5,706 nt of DNA from JAGTVG01 sp964389805 (GTDB lineage Bacteria > Bacteroidota > Bacteroidia > Cytophagales > Cyclobacteriaceae). The stretch lies in assembly GCA_964389805.1 (NCBI GenBank), contig CAYMFU010000224.1:1-5706 (forward strand), given 5' to 3'. Made by a program: the position numbers and the translations under genes. The stretch's first letter is position 1; every line of letters starts with the position of its first letter. The notes beneath the pieces are model-generated. The model did no database searches, was not told the origin of the DNA, and worked only from the letters and a program-made list of their open reading frames with translations. Below are positions 1-5,706 of the stretch, piece by piece.

Positions 1-291
1 ATACAAGATATTGACATGATTTTTAACGAGCATGGTTTAGTCAAAGCATATGAAAAAATAATGAAACATCTGGAGGAGGTGTCTGAAATCTATCCTATCT
101 CACCCTTCGATATGGCAATGAGGTACTTGATTGGGCAGCAACCGGACAAAGCTATGGATTGGCTTGAAAAGGGATTTGAACTGCACGATCCAACAATGAC
201 ATACATTACAACAACACAGACTTTTGCCCCATTGTTCGATAATCCCAGGTTCATTGACATTGTGGAGAAAATGAACCTGCCCCTTCCTTAA
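1..291 (+). CDS. C-terminal end of a TPR-type protein (5' partial)
   Basis: The frame is open from base 1 (ATA CAA GAT ATT GAC ATG...) to a TAA at 289-291, giving 96 residues. The ATG at 16 is probably internal, because the frame continues to the window edge without a stop. A helical repeat unit at about residues 35-64 (PFDMAMRYLIGQQPDKAMDWLEKGF) has the small/large residue pattern of a tetratricopeptide repeat. It is followed by HDP, then a DNPRF...MNLP ending (about residues 80-94). From family knowledge, that ending (DPRF...LLxKMNLP) is the usual close of long Bacteroidota TPR proteins that often carry an N-terminal DNA-binding, cyclase or TolB-like domain. That part is outside the window, so the full protein's role cannot be stated. 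TPR units generally mediate protein-protein contacts. The gene converges on lspA and is not part of that operon. The TPR call is fairly secure; the parent family is inference. Confidence 0.7.
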   Translation: MQDIDMIFNEHGLVKAYEKIMKHLEEVSEIYPISPFDMAMRYLIGQQPDKAMDWLEKGFELHDPTMTYITTTQTFAPLFDNPRFIDIVEKMNLPLP

Positions 292-370
292 TTCCTTTTA
301 ATCCCCCAATTCATGAAAACTGGAATATCTGGCTTTCTGCCGGGATGGGTCAATATTAATTCTTGGTTCT

Positions 371-406
371 TTACGGATAAGCGCGATCTGTTATCCCTAA
401 TTTTTG
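371..406 (+). terminator. Possible weak intrinsic terminator of the TPR gene
   Basis: An inverted repeat pairs TTACGGATAA (371-380) with TTATCCCTAA (391-400): nine pairs with one C/C mismatch around a 10-base loop. A run of five T follows directly at 401-405. Read on the + strand this resembles a Rho-independent terminator about 80 bp past the TPR stop codon. The stem is AT-rich and therefore weak, and its right arm overlaps the lspA stop codon at 397-399. On the - strand no T-run follows the hairpin, so it is less convincing as the lspA terminator. No better terminator is visible in the 105-bp convergent gap. Confidence 0.3.
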
Positions 407-1035
407 ATCTCCTGGTCGCTGACCTCAACTTCTTCCCTGCTCACTTCAGCATCTTTACTCTCTTCCTTAAAGAAGACTTTCTGCATTACCAGGATTATTA
501 CTACGCCAACAAAGATTGAAGCATCGGCAATATTAAAAATGGGCCATAAGGCCATATAATCGCCACCAAATAATGGGACCCACTCAGCTATGCGTCCTTC
601 CCAGATATCAATATAGAACATATCCACAACTTGTCCATGGAACCAGGGTGTAGGAGCATCAAACGGAGCATTATTCAACAGAACGCCATAAAATGTACTG
701 TCAATTACATTCCCGATCGCACCCCCTAAGATGAGTGCAATACACCAGATCAGTCCCTGGTGAACCCCTTTCCTGGCCAGATAATAAAGATAATATGCAA
801 TCCCTGTGACAGCTATAAGTCTGAATATGGTAAGGATCAGTTTCCCGTGTTCGGAAGCTATCTGCATTCCAAATGCCATCCCGGGATTCAGTGTATAGTG
901 GAGTTTAAACCAGTTGTCAAAGATCAGGATCTGTCCTGCAATACCCGGATCCATATTGAAATGGACAAGCATCTTTACAACCTGATCAAGAATGATCACT
1001 GATAAACTCAATATGTAATATTTTAAGTACTTCAC
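397..1035 (-). CDS. lspA: Lipoprotein signal peptidase (signal peptidase II)
   Basis: LspA is an inner-membrane aspartyl protease (family A8). It cleaves the signal peptide of diacylglyceryl-modified prolipoproteins just before the lipid-bearing cysteine. The 212-residue protein shows four membrane segments at about residues 5-23, 66-87, 93-114 and 164-187. The catalytic pair is Asp138 (VVDM) and Asp171 (FNIADASI). Other conserved family positions are Asp17 (LDQVVK), Asn50 (TLNPGMAFG) and Asn109 (GNVID). Ser113 stands where E. coli has Arg in GNLIDR, and about 16 extra residues lie between GNVID and VVD; both are usual in Bacteroidota. An acidic tail (about 191-212) makes the protein longer than the roughly 165-residue E. 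coli form. The start is GTG (cac at 1033-1035). The first internal Met is residue 22, past Asp17 and inside the first helix, so a start there is unlikely. The stop is TAG. The gene lies 6 bp after ileS, is likely translationally coupled to it, and has no clear Shine-Dalgarno sequence. Confidence 0.96.
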   Translation of the reverse strand: MKYLKYYILSLSVIILDQVVKMLVHFNMDPGIAGQILIFDNWFKLHYTLNPGMAFGMQIASEHGKLILTIFRLIAVTGIAYYLYYLARKGVHQGLIWCIALILGGAIGNVIDSTFYGVLLNNAPFDAPTPWFHGQVVDMFYIDIWEGRIAEWVPLFGGDYMALWPIFNIADASIFVGVVIILVMQKVFFKEESKDAEVSREEVEVSDQEIKN

Positions 1036-1044
1036 GATAATCTA
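1033..1044 (-). other. ileS stop / lspA GTG start junction, in frame
   Basis: On the - strand this reads TAG ATT ATC GTG. The ileS stop codon is followed by two sense codons and then the GTG start of lspA, all in the same reading frame. The bases before the GTG (GAGAAATAGATTATC) show no good Shine-Dalgarno sequence at a normal distance. That suggests lspA is translated by ribosomes that have just finished ileS. ATT could also serve as a rare start, but GTG is the simpler choice. Confidence 0.6.
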
Positions 1045-4000
1045 TTTCTCTATCTTTAAAGTAACCTCCAGGTCATCCATCTCAAATTTCTTTCCATCCT
1101 GTAAGTCGTCGCTGAATCTCAATTCAATAGCCTGGGTCTCGTTGCAAATATATTCCTTATTAATTTGCAAAGCATTGTTGATCAATTCATCCTTGTTTTC
1201 AACGACTATTTTTATCTTATCCTGTACATCCAATCCCATTTCTTTTCTCAGGTTCTGGATCCGGTTGACCACGTCTCTGGCAATTCCTTCTTTTCGGAGA
1301 TCTTCTGTTATGGTTACATCAAGTGCCACAGTAATTCCATTTTCAGTGGCCACAGACCATCCCGGAATATCCTCTGAACTGATCTCGACATCTTCAAGGG
1401 TCAGTTCTATCCTGTTCCCTGAAGGCAAATCCAGTTGATAGGTGTTCTCCTGTTCTATTTTTGCGATATCTTCTTTCCGGAAGGCATTGATTGTTTGAGT
1501 GATCTCCTTCATCAGTTTACCATACTGTCTGCCAAGCCTTGCAAAATTCGGTTTTATCTTTTTAACCAATATGCCGGAAGTATCATCGATATAATCGATC
1601 CCTTTCACATTTACCTCCGACACGATCAATCTTTCTACAGCATGGATCTGGTCCTTAACATGCTTATTGAGAATAGGGATAAGGATCCTGGATAATGGCT
1701 GACGGACCTTGATCATGTGTTTCTTTCTTAATGAATGTGCCAGCGATGAAATGGTCTGTGCCAGGTACATCTTCTCTTCCAGGTCTGTGTCAATACATTT
1801 CTCATCCTTCGCGGGGAAATCTGTAAGATGGATCGATGCAGCCTGGACTTTTCCAGTCACACTGTTCAGGTCACGATAAAGCAATTCTGCATAGAACGGT
1901 GCAATAGGAGCAATTAGTCCGGCTATGTTGTGAAGGCAAGTATATAATGTTTGATATGCGGCGATCTTATCTTCATTGTAATCTCCTTTCCAGAAACGTT
2001 TCCTGTTGAGTCTTACATACCAGTTGCTCAGATCATCGATCACAAAGTCCTGAACCATTCTGGCTGCATTGGTAGGTTCATAATCAGCATAAGCTGCATC
2101 AACCTTGGCTATCAGGCTGTTGAGTTTGGAAAGTATCCACCGGTCGCTTTCTGTTCGCTTATTCAGGGGAACATCCCCTTCACTATAGTTAAATCCATCG
2201 AGATTGGCATACAGGGCAAAGAATGAATAAGTATTGGTGATCGTGCCAAAGAAACGTCTTTGTACTTCAACCACACCATCCATATTGAATTTCATGTTAT
2301 CCCATGGATTGGCATTTTCCATCATATACCATCTTAGTGGGTCCGGTCCGTATTTTTTAATGGTCATAAAAGGATCAACTGCATTGCCCAGTCGTTTAGA
2401 CATTTTATTTCCATCTTTATCGAGGACAAGCCCATTAGAAACCACATTCCTGAAAGCTACACTGTCAAAAAGCAATCCGGCAATGGCATGAAGGGTAAAA
2501 AACCAGCCTCTTGTCTGGTCAACACCTTCAGCAATAAAATCAGCAGGATATACCTTTTCAAATCCTTCCTTATTTTCGAATGGATAGTGTTCCTGTGCAT
2601 ATGGCATGGATCCTGCATCAAACCATACATCGATAATATCCGGTTCTCTGAACATTTTCTGTCCTGAATCACTAATCAGATACACATCATCCACATAGGG
2701 TCGGTGCAGGTCAAAATCTTCACCAATAGGATCCTGCTTGATGCCTTTATCAATGGCTTTATCTACTTCTTCCTTCAATTCTTTGAGGGACCCAATGCAC
2801 TTTTCTTCTTTGCGGTCCCTGGTAACCCAAACAGGTAGAGGTGTGCCCCAGAACCTGGACCGGCTTAAGTTCCAATCGACAAGGTTTTCCAGCCAATTAC
2901 CAAAGCGGCCGATTCCTGTTGATTCGGGTTGCCAGTTAATTGTATTGTTTAGCTCATAAAGCCTTTCCTTTACTGCCGTTGATTTTATGAACCAGGCAGT
3001 GATCGGATAATATAGTATAGGCTTATCAGTTCGCCAGCAATGCGGGTAACTATGAACGTATTTTTCCACCCGGAAAGCTTTGTTCTCTTCCTTCAACTTA
3101 ATGGCAATGAGAACATCTGTTGGGCGGTAATTGGGATCCGATTCATCACTGTCGTCATAGTTTTTTACATACATGCCGGCAAAATCTGTGATCTCATCCA
3201 CAAATCTGCCATGCTTATCAACGATGGGGACATCTTCTCCCAATTTGTCTTTTACATATATCCCTGGAATACCCTTCTCCCGCGTAGCTTTAAAGTCATC
3301 CGCTCCAAAAGCCTGTGCCATATGCACTATTCCCGTTCCGTCTTCGATGGTAACAAAGTCTGCTCCAATAACTGTAAATGCAGGATGAGGCAAGGGAATA
3401 TAAGGCATAAGTTGTTCATAACTCAAGCCTACCAGTTCCTTACCTTTCATTTCCTCGATCACCCGATAGGGGATTCGCTTATCGCCTGGCTTATACGCAT
3501 CTAGATCAAGGTCCTTGTCCTTTTCACTGAAGTATTCAGACATCCTGTCTTTAGCCAGTATAACATTGATGGGTTCGAATGTGTACTGATTATATGTTTT
3601 TACTTTAACATAGTTGATATATTTATTGACAGCCAGGGCTGAATTTCCTGGTAAAGTCCAAGGGGTAGTCGTCCATGCCAGGAAATAATCGTTCTCAGTA
3701 TCCTTGATCTTAAATTGTGCAGTGATGGAAGTATCCTTAATATCCCGGTAGGCGCCGGGCATATTCAGTTCGTGAGAACTTAAACCCGTGCCGGCTGCAG
3801 GAGAATAAGGTTGAATGGAATAACCTTTATACAAGAATCCTTTTTCATATAATTGTTTTAACAGCCACCAGACTGTTTCCATATAATCCCTTTCAAATGT
3901 GATATAGGGATTATCCAGGTCGATCCAATACCCCATTACCCGGGTAAGGTCATCCCACTGATCCTTGAATTTCATGACCGTCTCACGGCATTTCTGGTTA

Positions 4001-4359
4001 TAATCTTCTACTGATATCTTTGTCCCTATATCGTCTTTAGTGATGCCAAGTTCCTTTTCGACCTGTAATTCAACCGGCAGGCCGTGGGTATCCCAACCAC
4101 CTTTTCTCTTCACCTGGTACCCGGACATGGTTTTATACCTGCAAAATATATCTTTTATGGTTCTAGACAGTACGTGGTGAATACCTGGTGTGCCATTAGC
4201 AGATGGCGGGCCTTCATAAAAAATATAAGGTTTTTTACCTTCCCTGAGGTTAACAGATTCTTCAAAAGTTTTGTTCTCTTCCCAGAATTTCAGGATCTGA
4301 TCACTGAACTCGGGGAAATTCAAATTCTTATATTCCTGGTATTTTGTTTTCTGACTCAT
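1042..4359 (-). CDS. ileS: Isoleucyl-tRNA synthetase, type 2 (IleRS2)
   Basis: This cytoplasmic class I synthetase (1105 residues) activates isoleucine with ATP, charges tRNA-Ile and edits misactivated valine. The Rossmann catalytic core begins near residue 45. The HIGH-type motif is GIHH at 59-62, preceded by GPPSANGTP and followed by GWDTHGLPVE (88-97). The CP1 editing domain spans roughly 205-440, with TTTPWTLP (230-237), GTGIVHMAQ (341-349) and GADD (352-355). His346 and Asp355 correspond to E. coli His333 and Asp342. The core resumes with PHCWRTDKP (439-447), DVWFDAG (577-583) and KMSKR (652-656) for ATP binding. A helical anticodon-binding region follows (about 690-860), then a C-terminal part with LRKKHMIKVRQPL and ITEDLRKEGIARDVVNR. 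No CxxC zinc-binding tail is present; that and the length fit type 2 rather than the E. coli-like type 1. Two oddities are GIHH instead of HxGH and Gln349 where Pro is usual. The start is ATG, 15 bp after the transporter gene; the stop is TAG, 6 bp before lspA. No T-box leader fits in front of it. Confidence 0.98.
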   Translation of the reverse strand: MSQKTKYQEYKNLNFPEFSDQILKFWEENKTFEESVNLREGKKPYIFYEGPPSANGTPGIHHVLSRTIKDIFCRYKTMSGYQVKRKGGWDTHGLPVELQVEKELGITKDDIGTKISVEDYNQKCRETVMKFKDQWDDLTRVMGYWIDLDNPYITFERDYMETVWWLLKQLYEKGFLYKGYSIQPYSPAAGTGLSSHELNMPGAYRDIKDTSITAQFKIKDTENDYFLAWTTTPWTLPGNSALAVNKYINYVKVKTYNQYTFEPINVILAKDRMSEYFSEKDKDLDLDAYKPGDKRIPYRVIEEMKGKELVGLSYEQLMPYIPLPHPAFTVIGADFVTIEDGTGIVHMAQAFGADDFKATREKGIPGIYVKDKLGEDVPIVDKHGRFVDEITDFAGMYVKNYDDSDESDPNYRPTDVLIAIKLKEENKAFRVEKYVHSYPHCWRTDKPILYYPITAWFIKSTAVKERLYELNNTINWQPESTGIGRFGNWLENLVDWNLSRSRFWGTPLPVWVTRDRKEEKCIGSLKELKEEVDKAIDKGIKQDPIGEDFDLHRPYVDDVYLISDSGQKMFREPDIIDVWFDAGSMPYAQEHYPFENKEGFEKVYPADFIAEGVDQTRGWFFTLHAIAGLLFDSVAFRNVVSNGLVLDKDGNKMSKRLGNAVDPFMTIKKYGPDPLRWYMMENANPWDNMKFNMDGVVEVQRRFFGTITNTYSFFALYANLDGFNYSEGDVPLNKRTESDRWILSKLNSLIAKVDAAYADYEPTNAARMVQDFVIDDLSNWYVRLNRKRFWKGDYNEDKIAAYQTLYTCLHNIAGLIAPIAPFYAELLYRDLNSVTGKVQAASIHLTDFPAKDEKCIDTDLEEKMYLAQTISSLAHSLRKKHMIKVRQPLSRILIPILNKHVKDQIHAVERLIVSEVNVKGIDYIDDTSGILVKKIKPNFARLGRQYGKLMKEITQTINAFRKEDIAKIEQENTYQLDLPSGNRIELTLEDVEISSEDIPGWSVATENGITVALDVTITEDLRKEGIARDVVNRIQNLRKEMGLDVQDKIKIVVENKDELINNALQINKEYICNETQAIELRFSDDLQDGKKFEMDDLEVTLKIEK

Positions 4360-4377
4360 GTTTCCAGAAAATTATTA
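4360..4377 (-). other. Transporter stop / ileS start junction with tandem TAA
   Basis: On the - strand the transporter gene ends TAATAA, two in-frame stop codons in a row. Eleven bases then follow (TTTTCTGGAAA plus C) before the ileS ATG. There is no room for a promoter or leader RNA and no strong Shine-Dalgarno sequence; the stretch is A/T-rich, as is common ahead of Bacteroidota genes. The spacing supports co-transcription of the transporter, ileS and lspA. Confidence 0.55.
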
Positions 4378-5706
4378 CTTCTCCTCTTTATCTATAGCTT
4401 TATTATATACTTTCAACAAACTAATATTAATTTCCTCATCCTCATCTTCATGGTAAAAATCATCCTCAAAGGTTTCTATCAATGGATGTGAACCCATCTT
4501 TCGCTTTCCATCATCAAATGCCAGCAATAAAGCAGGTAAAAAGATCAGGTTCGTAAACATGGCGATCAAAAGGGTTATGGATGTCAGTTTACCCAATGCG
4601 ATAGTTCCTCCAAAATTCGATCCGGCAAAGATTATAAAACCAGCAAAGAGTACTATGGAGGTATAGACCATGCTGGCACCAATTTCTTTTATACTGTTAC
4701 TGACAGCCACAGGTACGAAGAAATTATTGGCGAAAAGTTCCTGCCTGTATTTAGCCAGGAAATGTATTGAGAAATCAACAGAGATCCCGAAAGCTATGCT
4801 GAAGGTGATAGCGGTACTGGGTTTAAATGGTATTCCCGCGAAACCCATAAGCCCTGCAGTTACCAGAATTGGAATGATATTGGGGATCAGAGAAATTATG
4901 ATCATTTTAAGGTTCCTGAAAAGAAGGGCCATAATGGCTGATATCAATAGGAAGGCGATAAACAAACTAAATCTCAGATTCTTGATCAAAAAGTTATTGC
5001 CTTTTACAAATAATAAGGTGGTGCCAGTTGCATAGGCGTTGATTTCAGTTCCATCAAATATTTCTTTTATCTTAGGTTTGATCGTATTCTGGATCAAGTC
5101 ATCCATTTTATTGCTTCCGACGTCTGCGATTTTGAGGCTCATACGCATAACCTGTCCTGTGGAGTCGACAAAAGAGGTCAGAAAACCGGTATTTGTAGAT
5201 TGGCTCCTGAAATACCTCAGGATAAAATTCTGATCCTGTCGGCTGGGAAGGCCATAAAACTTGGGATTATTATTATAAAATGCCTGTCTGGAGGCTTTAA
5301 CAAAGCTAACAATGGAGACAGGCTTTGAAATGTCCTTCTGTTCCTCAAGAAACTGTTCCAACTCATCAATCTTCTTCAGGTTCCTGTTTAGAATGACCCC
5401 TCGTTTCTTCCCGGTATCCACCACTACCTCAAGGGGCATGATCCCGCTGAAATTTTCTTCAAAGAATGCAAGGTCCTGTTTTATCTGGCTGTCTTCCGGC
5501 AGGTCATCGACCATATAAGATACCGCATAGATCTGGTAAAGTCCATAGGTTGAAACAGCTACGACGGCTGCAATAACTACGAAGATCCGGTATTTATAGC
5601 GGTGGACCAGAAGATCCACGCCATTCAGAAAGACATCCGTGAATTTAAATTTCAGATGTTTGAGCCTTTTTCCTTTCGGTGTCGGGAGGTATGAAAATAC
5701 CGCCGG
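4375..5706 (-). CDS. MMPL/RND-family transporter, C-terminal half (5' partial)
   Basis: The frame runs without a stop to the right edge (443 residues visible). The GTG at 5619 is an internal Val codon, not the start. The visible part is the second half of a duplicated RND-type inner-membrane protein, whose family members are usually about 750-850 residues. The first residues (PAVFSYLPTPKGKR) end the first half. A membrane helix follows at about 41-61, then a periplasmic porter-like domain (about 65-240), five helices at about 245-263, 266-287, 295-317, 345-362 and 377-397, and a strongly acidic cytoplasmic tail (about 399-443, including FEDDFYHEDEDEE). The motif GISVDFSIHFLAKYR holds Asp311 within a helix, where MMPL proteins carry the proton-relay Asp (GIxVDxxIH). 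Such proteins export lipids, hopanoids or amphiphiles using the proton gradient; the substrate here cannot be read from sequence. It lies 15 bp before ileS and so probably shares its transcript. The family call is secure; any specific role is unknown. Confidence 0.88.
   Translation of the reverse strand, partial: PAVFSYLPTPKGKRLKHLKFKFTDVFLNGVDLLVHRYKYRIFVVIAAVVAVSTYGLYQIYAVSYMVDDLPEDSQIKQDLAFFEENFSGIMPLEVVVDTGKKRGVILNRNLKKIDELEQFLEEQKDISKPVSIVSFVKASRQAFYNNNPKFYGLPSRQDQNFILRYFRSQSTNTGFLTSFVDSTGQVMRMSLKIADVGSNKMDDLIQNTIKPKIKEIFDGTEINAYATGTTLLFVKGNNFLIKNLRFSLFIAFLLISAIMALLFRNLKMIIISLIPNIIPILVTAGLMGFAGIPFKPSTAITFSIAFGISVDFSIHFLAKYRQELFANNFFVPVAVSNSIKEIGASMVYTSIVLFAGFIIFAGSNFGGTIALGKLTSITLLIAMFTNLIFLPALLLAFDDGKRKMGSHPLIETFEDDFYHEDEDEEINISLLKVYNKAIDKEEK

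Noticed and set aside
311..336. Hairpin GAAAACTGG / CTGGCTTTC as the lspA terminator.
   Set aside because: The stem needs a mismatch and two wobble pairs, and no T-run follows on either strand.
388..399. CTGTTATCCCTA, the reverse complement of TAGGGATAACAG, matches the first 12 of 18 bases of the I-SceI homing endonuclease site.
   Set aside because: The other six bases do not match, the enzyme is from yeast mitochondria, and no intron or homing gene is present. It is chance at the lspA stop codon.
313..519. Possible small + strand gene between the TPR gene and lspA.
   Set aside because: Most of it is antisense to the lspA tail, it has no start signal or recognisable domain, and it crosses the candidate terminator.
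3040..3504. Open frame of 154 codons on the + strand.
   Set aside because: It lies wholly antisense to the ileS editing domain, has no recognisable motif, and its composition is that of a shadow of the real gene.
4360..4374. T-box riboswitch ahead of ileS.
   Set aside because: Only 15 bases separate ileS from the preceding gene, and no specifier or antiterminator elements can fit.
4084..4491. Open frame of 135 codons on the + strand across the ileS start.
   Set aside because: It is antisense to the conserved N-terminal core of IleRS and to the transporter tail, and shows no protein-like features of its own.
5617..5619. GTG as the start of a 414-residue transporter.
   Set aside because: The frame continues upstream without a stop to the window edge, with a sequence (LPTPKGKR...FTDVFLNG) that fits the linker between the two halves of an MMPL protein.

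Overview
The window looks like ordinary chromosomal DNA from a member of the Bacteroidota. The evidence is a type 2 isoleucyl-tRNA synthetase with the GPPSANG...GIHH signature, an LspA with the GNVIDS and WPIFNIADASI forms typical of that phylum, moderately AT-rich DNA, and genes without clear Shine-Dalgarno sequences. A placement below phylum is not supported by what I can see.

Layout. Positions 1-291 (+ strand) hold the 3' end of a TPR-type protein gene whose start lies outside the window. A 105-bp convergent intergenic stretch (292-396) follows, with a weak hairpin and T-run that may end the TPR transcript. From 397 to the right edge everything is on the - strand. In transcription order it holds the C-terminal half of an MMPL/RND-type membrane transporter (5706 to 4375, 5' end outside the window), ileS (4359 to 1042) and lspA (1035 to 397). 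The gaps are 15 bp and 6 bp, so the three genes very probably form one operon. The promoter is not visible and should lie to the right of the window. The 15-bp gap leaves no room for a T-box or other leader directly in front of ileS.

How the genes relate. IleRS charges tRNA-Ile in the cytoplasm. LspA removes signal peptides from prolipoproteins in the inner membrane. The MMPL protein is a proton-driven inner-membrane exporter of unknown, probably lipid-like or amphiphilic, substrate. The ileS-lspA pairing is widespread in bacteria. The usual Bacteroidota version, as I recall it, has a small DksA/TraR-type zinc-finger gene between them; it is absent here, and ileS and lspA are separated in one shared reading frame by a TAG stop plus two codons.

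I found no mobile element, CRISPR array, RNA gene, or convincing new system. The points most worth a second look are the GIHH form of the IleRS HIGH motif (linked to mupirocin hyper-resistance in type 2 enzymes), a Pro-to-Gln change in its editing-domain signature, and the ileS/lspA junction.
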